Below the pieces are notes generated by a model. It ran no database searches and was not told where the DNA came from. It worked only from the letters and a program-made list of their open reading frames with translations. This document shows, in pieces, positions 25,760-34,554 of a DNA stretch of 64,000 nt. Made by a program: the position numbers and the translations under genes. Source of the DNA: JAXGMV01 sp040768445 (GTDB lineage Bacteria; Chloroflexota; Anaerolineae; Anaerolineales; Anaerolineaceae); NCBI GenBank assembly GCA_040768445.1, contig JAXGMV010000001.1, positions 1,054,001 to 1,118,000 on the forward strand. The letters run 5' to 3'. Every line of letters begins with the position of its first letter. Within the stretch, counting starts at the first letter, position 1.

Positions 25760-25930
25760 ATGAAACTGCAAAAACCGAAGGTTGTAACTTTTTGGATAGC
25801 TGTAGTATTGGGTGTGCTCGGTTTGGTCGGCCACCTGGGCGTTGTTAGTGCCTTCAGCGCTTATGCGTTCTGGCTTGTATTTGTCGGGCTTGTCTTGTTG
25901 GTGCTCGGTGTCATGTTTGACGGAATTTAA
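25760..25930 (+). CDS. Small two-span membrane protein (56 aa)
   Basis: A 56-residue reading frame starting MKLQKPKVVTFWIAVVLG and ending VLGVMFDGI. It has two hydrophobic segments (about 10-27 and 33-52). GGAGAG lies 7 nt upstream of the ATG and a strong terminator follows the stop, so I consider it a real gene. The function is unknown; the layout is like small membrane proteins common in Anaerolineae-type genomes. Confidence 0.7.
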   Translation: MKLQKPKVVTFWIAVVLGVLGLVGHLGVVSAFSAYAFWLVFVGLVLLVLGVMFDGI

Positions 25931-25966
25931 ACCGATAATCGTCATTATTTATTCAGAACGTGAACG

Positions 25967-25997
25967 CCCGCAGGTGATTGCCTGCGGGTTGTTTTTT
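25967..25997 (+). terminator. Terminator of the 56-aa membrane protein gene
   Basis: CCCGCAGG pairs with CCTGCGGG around a 6-nt loop and is followed by TTGTTTTTT. Confidence 0.85.
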
Positions 25998-26023
25998 AAC
26001 AATTTAATGATCAGGGATACCGT

Positions 26024-27148
26024 TTATACAAGCCCAACAAGTGCCCGAACGGCGCGCTCGCGCCATGTGTAGCGGGCAGCATCAACGGCTGCCTGTGCGC
26101 CAAGCTTGCGGCGCAGGCTCTCATCACTTGCGAGGCGCCATAACCCCAGCTGCCAGGCGGGCAGGTCCTCAGGCTCGCAGAACACGGCATTGTGTTCGTT
26201 CAGCACCTCATGCAGGACTGGCAGGTCACTGGAGAGGATGGCGCGGCCGGAAGCCAGGTAGTCAAACAGTTTCATCGGGCTGCAAAAATCAGCCGAGTTG
26301 CCGCCGCTGCTGCCCGTAATCACGCGTTCGTACGGCATCAGCAGGATGTCGCAGGCAGCCTGGTACAGCGGTAACTCCTGCTGGCTGACAAAACCCGTCA
26401 GCGTGACATTGTTAATGCCCAGCCCCGCCAGCTTTTCCCGCCACTCATCCACATCTTTAGGGCGTCCGCCGACCCACAGGAAGTTGACCTGCGCGTTCTG
26501 TTCAGCCAATCCCAGCAGCAGGTCAGCCCCGCGGCCGGCATACAGGTGACCGGTGTAACCGGCAGTCAGGCCGTCCGGCAGGTTGAGTTTGCGGCGGGCA
26601 GTTTCAGGGTCGGGAAGATCCTTATACAGCGTCAGGTCGGTTCCATTGGGGGCAATTTGCACGTACGGTGCGCCGGCATCCAGTGCGAAGTGTGCTGTGA
26701 GCCTGTCCAGCAGGCCTTTGGTGATCACCAGCAGGCGTTTACTGCCCGGGTGATGCAGGATGTGTTCAAATGCCAGCGGTGCCACGCCGCCAGTGGGCAC
26801 ATCGTGCAGTTCGAGCACAGCGGGCAGGCCGCGCCCCAGCGCCAGCAGGGCAGCCTGCGGGATCCAGGTATAAACCAGGTCTGCCTTCCATGCCGATGAC
26901 TGCCGTAGGGCACGCCAGACGAAGTCATAACGGCGAAGGAAGCGCGGTGAACGCAGGTATGTGAGTCCAAACGCGGTGGAGAGTCCGTACTGCTTTGCCA
27001 GTTCCTGCCAGCCGACTGTCTCAACCCCCGGCACCCACAGCCGCACCGTGTGACCTAACTCAGCCAGTGCATGGCAGGCTTTCATCAGCTGAATGCTGTG
27101 GGCGGTGCTGGCAGGCACCTGTGAGCCAGAAATACAGGCGATGCGCAT
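26024..27148 (-). CDS. Glycosyltransferase family 4 (capsule/EPS type)
   Basis: A 374-residue GT4 glycosyltransferase. The start is MRIACISGSQVPASTAHSI; the acceptor-domain segment VLELHDVPTGG and the donor-site region TAGYTGHLYAGRGADLLLGL (about 195-215) and LLMPYERVITGSSGGNSADFCSPMKLFDYLASGRAIL (about 275-310) are visible. GAGGAA lies before the ATG, 2 nt after the flippase stop codon. It is the last gene of the operon that begins with the nucleotide-sugar dehydrogenase at 30816. Confidence 0.88.
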   Translation of the reverse strand: MRIACISGSQVPASTAHSIQLMKACHALAELGHTVRLWVPGVETVGWQELAKQYGLSTAFGLTYLRSPRFLRRYDFVWRALRQSSAWKADLVYTWIPQAALLALGRGLPAVLELHDVPTGGVAPLAFEHILHHPGSKRLLVITKGLLDRLTAHFALDAGAPYVQIAPNGTDLTLYKDLPDPETARRKLNLPDGLTAGYTGHLYAGRGADLLLGLAEQNAQVNFLWVGGRPKDVDEWREKLAGLGINNVTLTGFVSQQELPLYQAACDILLMPYERVITGSSGGNSADFCSPMKLFDYLASGRAILSSDLPVLHEVLNEHNAVFCEPEDLPAWQLGLWRLASDESLRRKLGAQAAVDAARYTWRERAVRALVGLV

Positions 27149-27150
27149 GG

Positions 27151-28506
27151 CTATTCCTCTTCACCTGGTGGTTGTTGATGGACAGCATGCCGCAGCAGGG
27201 AGAGCCCCTTAAGCAGGTTGATCAACACAGTCACTGCCAGGTAGGCTGACATCAAGCCGGCCTGTGCCAGGTAGCCAAACGGGCGCACCAGTACGAACAT
27301 CAAAGCCGTCTTCACAGCGCCAACTGCAGCGGATACTTTGAGCGGAAATCCGGGCAGACCGAAGGCGAGCAGCAGCGGACGGTTCCAGAACAGGATGTTG
27401 GCCAGCCCATAACCCACCAGCAGGATGGCGATGGCCGGCAGTGAGGGCAAATAAGCGCCGGATGAAATCAAGCTTAACAGCCATTTACCGCCAATCAGTA
27501 AGCCGATGGCGCATGCACCTGTCCACAGGGCGGCGATCAGGGTGGTGCGTCCCAACATCGACTTGAGGGGCTTCCAGTTTCTCTGCGAAGCACTGCGGGT
27601 GATTTCGGGGAAGGTTGTTTGGATGAGCGGTGCAACCGGCATGAGGATAATGTTCATCACCGCCAGGGCGAACTTGTAATACCCGGCTTCCACTTTGGAG
27701 AGGAAGAGACCGACCCACAACACTTCACTGTCGCGGATCAACAGGTTGATGGTGCTGCTCAGGTTGGTGCTGATGCCAAAGCGCAGCATTTCCTTCCAGT
27801 TTTCCGGCAGGTGCAGGGGGGTCTTACGCCAGCTGGTGCCGGTTAAGACAGGGAACCTGATAAAGGCGGCAATGGCAGTGCCGACGCCCATCAGCACCTT
27901 GCCGGCCAGGTAGGCATTGATCACAGCTGCCAGCCCGCCGCCGCTGAGATAGACCGCACCAGCCCACACAAATGACAGCAGGGACTGCGCCAGGTTGAGC
28001 GCTGCCTGCACGCGGTAGGCATTGTTCAACTGCAGTACGGCAGTAGCACTTTCAGTTACCAGGTTGGCCAGCAGCATCAAGCCGTACAGCTGTATGAGCG
28101 GTGCTAAAGCGATATCCTTGAGGAAAATGCGGGCTGCCAGCGTGGCTGTGAGCAGCAGGAAGAGGTAGGCCAGCAGGGAAACAAAGGCTTCAGACAACAC
28201 GGCTGTCTTAATAATCGTGCCGGCGCGGGCGTTCTCATGCTGTGCCAGGTGATGCCCGGCGTACTTGATCACCAACTCGCCCATGCGGAAGGACAGCAGG
28301 CGGTTGATGCTGGAGGCGTACATGACAATGATGCCCAGCGCGCCGTACTGTGACGGTCCCAGCAGGATGGCGACCATGAAGCCCATGATGGTGGTAAGCA
28401 CCATGGACGCGGTATTGCCGCTGAAAAGGTAGCCGGTGTTGCGGATGACCTTTTGCAGCAGCCTGTCCTGTTTCCAGAGCGACCACCAACTGCGGATTTT
28501 GTTCAT
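27151..28506 (-). CDS. Polysaccharide flippase (Wzx/MOP superfamily)
   Basis: A 451-residue membrane protein with about 12-14 spans, similar in layout to O-antigen and EPS flippases (YLFSGNTASMVLTTIMGFMVAILLGPSQYGALGII near the start). It would move lipid-linked repeat units across the membrane. It sits between the epimerase and GT4 genes in the same operon. No Wzy polymerase is obvious nearby, although one of the two unassigned large membrane proteins could fill that role. Confidence 0.9.
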   Translation of the reverse strand: MNKIRSWWSLWKQDRLLQKVIRNTGYLFSGNTASMVLTTIMGFMVAILLGPSQYGALGIIVMYASSINRLLSFRMGELVIKYAGHHLAQHENARAGTIIKTAVLSEAFVSLLAYLFLLLTATLAARIFLKDIALAPLIQLYGLMLLANLVTESATAVLQLNNAYRVQAALNLAQSLLSFVWAGAVYLSGGGLAAVINAYLAGKVLMGVGTAIAAFIRFPVLTGTSWRKTPLHLPENWKEMLRFGISTNLSSTINLLIRDSEVLWVGLFLSKVEAGYYKFALAVMNIILMPVAPLIQTTFPEITRSASQRNWKPLKSMLGRTTLIAALWTGACAIGLLIGGKWLLSLISSGAYLPSLPAIAILLVGYGLANILFWNRPLLLAFGLPGFPLKVSAAVGAVKTALMFVLVRPFGYLAQAGLMSAYLAVTVLINLLKGLSLLRHAVHQQPPGEEE

Positions 28507-28513
28507 TAATCGT

Positions 28514-29494
28514 CTATGCAGGGGTTTCGACGTGTTTTGCCCAGTCGCGTTCCTGCCTGTACCACGCCACCAGCGCGCTGATGCCCTGCTGTAAACTCAC
28601 CTGCGGCTCCCAGCCCAGCAGGTCGCGGGCTTTCTGCACATCTGCCCAGTTAGCCAGCATATCAGCAGGGTGCGCCGGGTGGCGGGTGATTTTAGCTTTC
28701 TTGCCAATCAAGTCTTCCAGCATGGCGATCATCTGGTTGATAGAGATCACTTCATGCCCGCCCAGGTTGATAATTTCATACCCAAGCGGCTTGAGCCCGA
28801 GGATGGTGCCGCGGGCAATGTCATCAACATAGGTGAAACCGCGCTGCTGGTTGCCATCGCCGTTCAGATGCACAGGACGGTCTTCATTTAACCACTGCGT
28901 GAAGCGGAACATCACCATGTCAGGCCGGCCAGCCGGTCCGTAAACCGTGAAATAGCGGAAGATGGTCACGTCCAGGCCGTAGAGGAAGTGGTAGCTGTGG
29001 CACAGCGCTTCGGCGCCCTTCTTGCTGGCGGCGTACGGCTGCAGAGGGTGGTTGCTGTCGGCGGTCTCGGGCGTGGGCAGGGGTGCATCAGCGCCATAGA
29101 TACTTGAGGTGGATGCCAGGATGAACTTGCGGACTTTGCAGCGTTGGGCACATTCCAGCAGGTTGAGCGTGCCGGTGACATTGGTGTCCACATAGATCCA
29201 CGGATTTTCAACACTGAAGCGCACGCCGGCGCGCGCCGCCAGGTTGATGACGCCGTCCAACTGACCCTGGGCCTTGAAGAGCGCTTCCAGCTGCTTGAAA
29301 TCGCAAATATTAAACTGTGCGAAGGTAAACCCGGGCAGTGCCTGCAGGCGCTTGAGCCGCCAGTGTTTGAGGGTGACATCATAGGCATCATTCAGGTCAT
29401 CAACGCCGATGACCGTGTGCCCGTCAGCCAGTAAAAGCTCGCTGACCTTTGAGCCGATAAACCCTGCCGCGCCGGCAACCAGGTAGTGTGCCAT
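28514..29494 (-). CDS. NAD-dependent sugar epimerase/dehydratase (UDP-glucuronate epimerase-like)
   Basis: A 326-residue extended short-chain dehydrogenase. The NAD site GAAGFIGSKV is at 8-17, Ser/Thr STSSIYG at about 124-130 and the catalytic YAASK at 148-152. NLAARAGVRFSVENPWIYVDTNVTGTLNLLE is close to UDP-glucuronate 4-epimerases. That fits its neighbour, which would make the UDP-uronate. The start overlaps the dehydrogenase stop by one base. Confidence 0.92.
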   Translation of the reverse strand: MAHYLVAGAAGFIGSKVSELLLADGHTVIGVDDLNDAYDVTLKHWRLKRLQALPGFTFAQFNICDFKQLEALFKAQGQLDGVINLAARAGVRFSVENPWIYVDTNVTGTLNLLECAQRCKVRKFILASTSSIYGADAPLPTPETADSNHPLQPYAASKKGAEALCHSYHFLYGLDVTIFRYFTVYGPAGRPDMVMFRFTQWLNEDRPVHLNGDGNQQRGFTYVDDIARGTILGLKPLGYEIINLGGHEVISINQMIAMLEDLIGKKAKITRHPAHPADMLANWADVQKARDLLGWEPQVSLQQGISALVAWYRQERDWAKHVETPA

Positions 29495-30816
29495 TAAAGG
29501 CGCTCCACCTTCGGACTGTTTTTACCCTTTTCACCCAGGGCGTTGCGTGAGTCGAAGATGCAAGCAGCATTTTTCAGGATACTGTCATAGTCATAGGATT
29601 TATGGTTGGTGATAATCACCACGCAGTCAGCCCCTTTGACGGCGCTGTCCAGGTCGGTGACCGAGGTAAGGTCAATCTCGTCATGTTTGAGCGAGGGGAT
29701 GTAGGGGTCATGGTAAGAGACAACTGCGCCCTTCTGCTGCAGCAGGCCGATCACATCCAGCGCCGGCGACTCGCGCAGGTCGTCAATATCAGGCTTGTAA
29801 GCAGCGCCCAGCACCAGGATGCGGCTGCCCTTGACCGATTTCTGCCGGTCGTTGAGCAGGTCCTGCACCTTCTGCACCACGTAGCGCGGCATGGAGGTGT
29901 TGACATCCGATGCCAGCTCAATGAAGCGGGCGGTATAGTTGAGGGCACGCAGCTTCCAGGAGAGATAGAGTGGGTCAATTGGGATGCAGTGACCGCCCAG
30001 TCCCGGCCCGGGTGTGAACTTCATGAAACCGAAGGGCTTGGTGGCGGCAGCGTCGATCACGTCCCAGACGTCTACGCCCAGCCGGTCGCACATCAGCGCC
30101 ATCTCGTTCACCAGTCCGATGTTGATCATGCGGAAGGTGTTCTCCAGCAGCTTGGCCATCTCAGCCACTTCCACCGGTGACACGGGCACAACAGTCTTCA
30201 GCGCCTGGCTGTACCAGGCGGAAGCCACGTCCATGCAGTTGTCGGTCAGCCCGCCGATGACCTTGGGAGTGTTGTAGGTGGTCCAATCCTCGCGCCCGGG
30301 GTCAACCCGTTCGGGTGAGAACGCCAGGAAGAAATCCTCGCCAGCAGTCAGGCCGCTGGCTTCGGACAGCTTGGGCAGGATGAGCTCGCGGGTTGTGCCG
30401 GGGTAGGTGGTGGATTCCAGCACCACGACCAGGCCAGCGTGCATGTAGCGCGCCAGTTCCTCAGTGGCAGATATCACGAAGGAGAGATCAGGGTCGCCGG
30501 TCTTGCGCAGGGGCGTGGGAACACAGATTGAGACAGCGTCCATCTCGAGCAGATGAGAGAAATCAGCGGTGGCGCTGAGTTTTCCGGCTTTGACCAGTGC
30601 TGCCACTTGCTCAGTTGGAATGTCCTGGATATAGCTGACACCGCGGTTGAGTGTTTCGACCTTTTTCAGATCAGGCTCAAAACCGGTGACGGTATAGCCA
30701 GCCTTTGCAAACGAGACTGCCAGCGGAAGGCCGACATAACCCAATCCCAAAATGCCGACCCTGGCGGTTTTATCCTGCAGTTTGTTGATTAATGCCATTT
30801 TTATCGTGGCGGTCAT
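29494..30816 (-). CDS. UDP-sugar 6-dehydrogenase (WecC/WbpA/Ugd family)
   Basis: A 440-residue nucleotide-sugar dehydrogenase that oxidises C6 to a uronic acid in two NAD-dependent steps. VGILGLGYVGLPLAVSFAKAG (about 19-39) is the NAD site, LENTFRMINIGLVNEM carries the middle-domain residues, and PGPGLGGHCIPIDP (about 255-268) contains the catalytic Cys. Together with the following epimerase it could supply UDP-galacturonate or a related acid sugar. AGGA lies about 11 nt before the ATG; an internal ATG six codons later is possible. First gene of the operon reaching to 26024. Confidence 0.93.
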   Translation of the reverse strand: MTATIKMALINKLQDKTARVGILGLGYVGLPLAVSFAKAGYTVTGFEPDLKKVETLNRGVSYIQDIPTEQVAALVKAGKLSATADFSHLLEMDAVSICVPTPLRKTGDPDLSFVISATEELARYMHAGLVVVLESTTYPGTTRELILPKLSEASGLTAGEDFFLAFSPERVDPGREDWTTYNTPKVIGGLTDNCMDVASAWYSQALKTVVPVSPVEVAEMAKLLENTFRMINIGLVNEMALMCDRLGVDVWDVIDAAATKPFGFMKFTPGPGLGGHCIPIDPLYLSWKLRALNYTARFIELASDVNTSMPRYVVQKVQDLLNDRQKSVKGSRILVLGAAYKPDIDDLRESPALDVIGLLQQKGAVVSYHDPYIPSLKHDEIDLTSVTDLDSAVKGADCVVIITNHKSYDYDSILKNAACIFDSRNALGEKGKNSPKVERL

Positions 30817-30878
30817 GGAATGAGAAATCCTTTCTGAGAGGGAAAAGGCTGGGTGTAATTATCAGCCCATTGTGTCCA

Positions 30879-30884
30879 ATTATA
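30879..30884 (-). promoter_or_regulatory. Candidate -10 of the polysaccharide operon
   Basis: TATAAT on the minus strand, about 60 nt upstream of the dehydrogenase start. No convincing -35 at normal spacing was found, so this is tentative. Confidence 0.4.
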
Positions 30885-30928
30885 CCTGAAAGCGGAGCTG
30901 GCAAGTGTGCGTGGTTAGGTGGGTGCGA

Positions 30929-31552
30929 TCAGAACAGGGATAACTGGGTGGGGTTTTCATCCACTTTCTTGGCCTGTGACGGGGCATTTTTTTGCTGTGC
31001 TTCAGCCACCCACTTCGGCAGGTGTGAAAAGTCCTCTTCCAGCATGGGGCGGTACTTGGGCTGGTGCAGGGCAGCGGCAGGATGGAACATGGGGATGATG
31101 AAGCGGCTCCCGATCCATTTAGGCTGGCCATGCACCTCGCTGATGCGCACGTTCTCAAAGTATTTTGCCATTGAGAAACGCCCCAGCGTGACGATCACCA
31201 GCGGGTTGATAATGGCGATCTGGCGGTCAAGATAGCCGGCACACGGTTCCAACTCCTCAGGCAGCGGATCGCGGTTGCCCGGCGGGCGGCACTTGACCAC
31301 GTTGGTGATGAACACCTCAGAGCGCTTAAAGCCGCCTTTTGCCAGCAGTTCATCGAGGAACTTGCCAGCGGCCCCAACAAATGGGCGTCCCTGCTCGTTT
31401 TCATGGAAGCCGGGACCCTCGCCGATCAGCATCACCCGGGCGGTAACCGGTCCCTCACCCGGCACAGCCAGCTTGCGGGTGCCAGCCAGTGTGCATTGCT
31501 TGCAGACGGAGACCTCCTCTGCAACCTGCTTTAATGCGTCCACTGCGTCCAT
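30929..31552 (-). CDS. udg4: Uracil-DNA glycosylase, family 4 (Fe-S)
   Basis: A 207-residue family 4 uracil-DNA glycosylase that removes uracil from DNA. Four cysteines in the family pattern (C17, C20, C88, C104) hold a 4Fe-4S cluster; motif A is GEGPGFHENEQGRPFVG (from 45) and motif C is MFHPAAAL (155-162). The last five residues are QLSLF, which matches the consensus beta-clamp-binding pentapeptide and would tether the enzyme to the replication clamp. GGGAGAG precedes the ATG. Confidence 0.94.
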   Translation of the reverse strand: MDAVDALKQVAEEVSVCKQCTLAGTRKLAVPGEGPVTARVMLIGEGPGFHENEQGRPFVGAAGKFLDELLAKGGFKRSEVFITNVVKCRPPGNRDPLPEELEPCAGYLDRQIAIINPLVIVTLGRFSMAKYFENVRISEVHGQPKWIGSRFIIPMFHPAAALHQPKYRPMLEEDFSHLPKWVAEAQQKNAPSQAKKVDENPTQLSLF

Positions 31553-31697
31553 AATGTGCTCTCCCTGTTTGGCGCGTTGATTTGATTACCCTATCATACA
31601 TCAAAAACCGGGAAGTTTATTTATTATTTGCGAGGTAATCTTATAATGAAGCTATGGATTGGTGCCGGAAGTGAGGCCGGCGGAAAGGTGTCTTTCA

Positions 31698-32165
31698 ATG
31701 AAGAAAGATTACAAGGCTCCCGTGGTGTGGCGCATGATGCGCAAGATGAACAGGCTGGCCGTCAAACGGTTGAAATCCGGCAAAGGCGGCCCGAAGGTTG
31801 TGCTGCTGCTGACCACCACCGGCAGGAAGAGCGGTCTGCCGCGCCAGACACCGCTGCAGTTTGAGGTTGTGGACGGTGAGTATGTGCTTGGGTCAGCGCG
31901 CGGGCTGGGGGCTGACTGGGTGCAGAACATCCTGGCGTGCCCGCAGGTGATGGTTGAGGCCGGTGGCAGGCAGTTTGCCGCCACGGCTGAGGTGCTGACG
32001 GATGCTGGTAAGATTGCTGATTTCTTCATGCTGCGCCTGCAGCGAAGGCCGCTGATGATGCGCATGATGTTCCTGATGGAGGGGCTGCCGCTCAACCCGG
32101 TGAGGGCTGACTTTGAGAAGCTAGCGGCATCAAAGGTGGTGGTGGTTCTGCGGCCGGAGGAATAG
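31698..32165 (+). CDS. DUF385/deazaflavin-type nitroreductase family protein
   Basis: A 155-residue protein of the deazaflavin (F420)-dependent nitroreductase/DUF385 family. Diagnostic parts are LLLTTTGRKSGLPRQTPLQFEVVDGEYVLGSARGLGADWVQNI (about 37-80). Members bind F420, FMN or haem-like cofactors; whether this organism makes F420 is not visible here. I chose the ATG at 31698 because AAAGG lies 9 nt upstream. It is divergent from the uracil-DNA glycosylase gene. Confidence 0.85.
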   Translation: MKKDYKAPVVWRMMRKMNRLAVKRLKSGKGGPKVVLLLTTTGRKSGLPRQTPLQFEVVDGEYVLGSARGLGADWVQNILACPQVMVEAGGRQFAATAEVLTDAGKIADFFMLRLQRRPLMMRMMFLMEGLPLNPVRADFEKLAASKVVVVLRPEE

Positions 32166-32440
32166 TCTATTCCTGAGATCGTTAAAGGGTGCAGGTCTTT
32201 GTAGGTGGCGACTCTTACAGAGTGCTTCGCGACCCAGTGGTTTTTCTCCTCTACCTTCGGGATCGCGCAGCATGCAGCAGGCAGAGGCTTGGGTGAGGGC
32301 GATTTTGCTTTTTCTTCAGCATCACATTCCTTCGACCACCTTACGGGAAAAGTGTTCATTGGCTTCGATCCCCTGACGGGGACCTTCAGGCGCTGTTAGC
32401 CGCTTACGGCACCTTCGACAGCCACCGGTTATGATGTGTG
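32166..32440. repeat. Repeat-containing intergenic region A
   Basis: No gene seen. The block 32201-32240 (containing GCGACTCTTAC and GTGCTTCGCGACCCA) recurs with few changes at 33620-33660. The stretch 32366-32427 (CTTCGATCCCCTGACGGGG, TAGCCGCTTAC, CTTCGACAGCCACCGG) has partial matches at 33560-33590 and 33718-33733. These look like decayed dispersed repeats. Confidence 0.75.
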
Positions 32441-33265
32441 TTACGGCTCGCTGAATTCCAGCCAGTTGAAGTCAACCTGCACTGGCACAACATCCTCGGC
32501 TGAGACATTGATGCCGGCATAACCATCCGGCAGTTCCTCATCCCGCACTTTGGCAATTTCAACATCATTGACAATGAAATACAGGTAATTGTCTTCACAA
32601 ATAGCGGTGAAGACATTCTTCTTCTCGCGCCCAAAACGGATGGACTTGATGCCGCCGGCAGCCAGTTCCTTGTTGCCGTCCTCATAATAGCGCATGATGC
32701 TGTAATAGCCGCCGCTGGTGGCGATGAACTCGTACCAGCCGTAATCGGTGTAGCGGCACACCAGCCCGACGTTGTTGGTGTTGACGCCCTTGTTCTCAAT
32801 CTCAAAGTCAATGCGGATGTCGGTGTAGGTGTGCGGGGTGTACGTCCAGTAAACATACTGCCAGGGCGTCTGCAGGTCGAACTTCAGGGCGCCGCGTTCC
32901 TGCTCAATAAAGTAAACCGGCAGGGCTTCGGGGTCGTCCTCTTCCATACCCTCGGGGATCAGGTACTGAACTTCGTCAATCCAGTATTCCGACAATGGAC
33001 CGTCAAAATCGTCGTAGAAAAACGCCGGCACTTCAGGCTCTGCCTGGGTTGGCGGCTGGGTGGGACGAGCTGGGAAAGGCGTGGATGTTGGTTTCATCGC
33101 GGTTGGCGTCCTGGTGGATGGCACCTCGGTGGCGACCACAGGCGGGTTTTCAACCGTCGATGGTATGTCGGTTTGTACAGCCTCAGGTTCCTTCTTGGTT
33201 ATGCCGCAGGCCATTGTCAGCACCAGCAGAATGATGGTTAAGGTGAGAATGCATGCTTTTTTCAT
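32441..33265 (-). CDS. Lipoprotein with concanavalin-like (LamG/DUF1080-type) domain
   Basis: A 274-residue lipoprotein: signal with lipobox VLTMAC, a Thr/Pro-rich linker (about 25-80) and a beta-sandwich domain from about 90 to the end. FFYDDFDGPLSEYW opens the domain and RIDFEIENKGVNTNNVGLVCRYTD, WYEFIATSGGYYSIMRY and YLYFIVNDVEIAKVRD are typical of laminin-G or 3-keto-disaccharide hydrolase-like folds, which often bind glycans. GGAGGG is 4 nt before the ATG at 33265. A broken copy of part of this gene lies at 33819-33878. Confidence 0.75.
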   Translation of the reverse strand: MKKACILTLTIILLVLTMACGITKKEPEAVQTDIPSTVENPPVVATEVPSTRTPTAMKPTSTPFPARPTQPPTQAEPEVPAFFYDDFDGPLSEYWIDEVQYLIPEGMEEDDPEALPVYFIEQERGALKFDLQTPWQYVYWTYTPHTYTDIRIDFEIENKGVNTNNVGLVCRYTDYGWYEFIATSGGYYSIMRYYEDGNKELAAGGIKSIRFGREKKNVFTAICEDNYLYFIVNDVEIAKVRDEELPDGYAGINVSAEDVVPVQVDFNWLEFSEP

Positions 33266-33453
33266 TGGTCCCTCCATGGAAAAGCGCAAACCGGTTCAAT
33301 TGTGAAAAACGGTGGAAGATAAACTAATGATTATTATAGAAAATCTGACCCTGCGTGCAAGCGATTTTGAGTGATGATTTTTTGGGGGTGTATAACAGTA
33401 ACAAAAGTCAATCCTGGAGGTTGTTGAGGTATAAACTACCGGATCAAAGATTT

Positions 33454-33485
33454 GGTAGGCGGCGACCCACTGGGTCGCCCCTACC
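33454..33485. repeat. REP-like palindrome 1
   Basis: GGTAGG-C-GGCGACCCA is mirrored by TGGGTCGCC-C-CTACC, giving a long stem with one mismatch. Confidence 0.75.
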
Positions 33486-33619
33486 TGTAACTGATCATAT
33501 CCAGTAATTAACAGGTTACCTCTGCTTCAACCCCCTGGCTTCAACATGCTCTGCCAACATGCTTCGATACCCTGATGGGGGCTTTCAGCCGCTTACAGCA
33601 GGCTTGTCTGCCGGCGTTC

Positions 33620-33660
33620 GTAGGGTGCGACTCTTACTGAGTGCTTCGCGACCCAATAGG
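33620..33660. repeat. Dispersed repeat copy (partner of 32201-32240)
   Basis: About 40 bp sharing GCGACTCTTAC and GAGTGCTTCGCGACCCA with region A; a few substitutions separate the copies. Confidence 0.75.
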
Positions 33661-33772
33661 CCGCCCAGGTAATAGCGGCAATCTCGAACACTTCAGGCAC
33701 ATTTGGCAATGCAAGGGCTTCGACAGCCAGCGGATATGGAAATCCGCCCTACACGGGAGGGTGTTTGGTTGA

Positions 33773-33791
33773 GGCGACTCATTGAGTCGCC
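33773..33791. repeat. REP-like palindrome 2
   Basis: GGCGACTC and GAGTCGCC flank ATT; the tail CCCTACCTG matches the tail of palindrome 1. Confidence 0.7.
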
Positions 33792-33818
33792 CCTACCTGC
33801 TAAACTGAGCTCATTTTC

Positions 33819-33878
33819 GCCATCTTCATAAAAGCGTATGATGCTTTAGCCGCCATAATCGGTGCAGTGGCATACCGG
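33819..33878 (-). pseudogene. Remnant of the LamG-type lipoprotein gene
   Basis: GCCATCTTCATAAAAGCG, TATGATGCTTTAGCCGCC and ATAATCGGTGCAGTGGCA match, with substitutions and one internal deletion, the region around 32675-32765 of the intact gene on the same strand. No start or stop remains. Confidence 0.6.
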
Positions 33879-34083
33879 TTATTAGATGAACGCTTGTTCA
33901 GATCATTCAGTTTTGAAGAATTCTTACCTGATAATGATGTGGAATGAGAAAAATAATGCTACACTTGATTGAATTCAACCACAGTATTTTCTTCCCACGA
34001 TTTTGTGGGTATCAAAAATGACAATTATTGTTTGGGTTCGTTTCATACACAGGAACAATCCAGAATATTTTACAGGTGAAAAA

Positions 34084-34554
34084 ATGACCTTTCCAACAGT
34101 AAGCGGTTCGAATTTGCTCAGGCAGAAGCTGACCCTGCCCCAGGATTTGCAAGGCGAACTCAACCTCGTCTTTGTCCCCTTCCAGCAGTGGCAGCAGTCT
34201 GAGGTGGACTCGTGGGTCACGCTCGCCGGCCAATTGGAAGAGACCTACAAGGGTCTGTATTATTACGAGCTGCCCACCATACAGAGTAAAGGGGTGTTCT
34301 ACAGGACGTTTATCAATGAAGGGATGCGTGCCGGCATTCCCAACCCCAAGTCGCGTGAACGTACCATTACGCTGTACCTGGATAAACCGGAATTTCGTAC
34401 CGCATTATCGATGCTGGATGAAGAACACATCTACATCTTGCTGATTGACCGCCAGGGGAATGAGTTCTTTCGAACTCGCGGCGCGTACAGTCCCGAGGGA
34501 GAGGCAGCCTTGCGCCAGACCCTTGAGCATATGATTAAAACGGAGCGCAAATAA
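34084..34554 (+). CDS. Hypothetical thioredoxin-fold-like protein
   Basis: A 156-residue protein starting at an ATG with AGGTGAAAAA upstream. The order of strands (TLPQDLQGELNLVFVPFQQWQQSEVDSWVTL; then IYILLIDRQGNEFFRTRGAYSPEGEAALRQTLEHM) resembles thioredoxin/AhpC-like or ATP10-like folds, but there is no CxxC, so it is not a redox enzyme by that mechanism. It overlaps the next gene (TAATG), hence forms an operon with the tocopherol-cyclase-like and hydrolase genes. Function unknown. Confidence 0.65.
   Translation: MTFPTVSGSNLLRQKLTLPQDLQGELNLVFVPFQQWQQSEVDSWVTLAGQLEETYKGLYYYELPTIQSKGVFYRTFINEGMRAGIPNPKSRERTITLYLDKPEFRTALSMLDEEHIYILLIDRQGNEFFRTRGAYSPEGEAALRQTLEHMIKTERK

Larger units (their letters stand above)
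33266..34083. other. Long non-coding, repeat-rich region B
   Basis: About 800 bp without a credible gene. It holds three palindromic repeat elements (33454-33485, 33620-33660, 33773-33791), a block shared with region A and a remnant of the neighbouring lipoprotein gene. It appears to be a site where repeats and gene fragments have accumulated. Confidence 0.7.

Noticed and set aside
33454..33791. CRISPR-like array from the repeated palindromes
   Set aside because: Spacing is irregular, repeats are only partly alike and self-complementary, and no cas genes are nearby.
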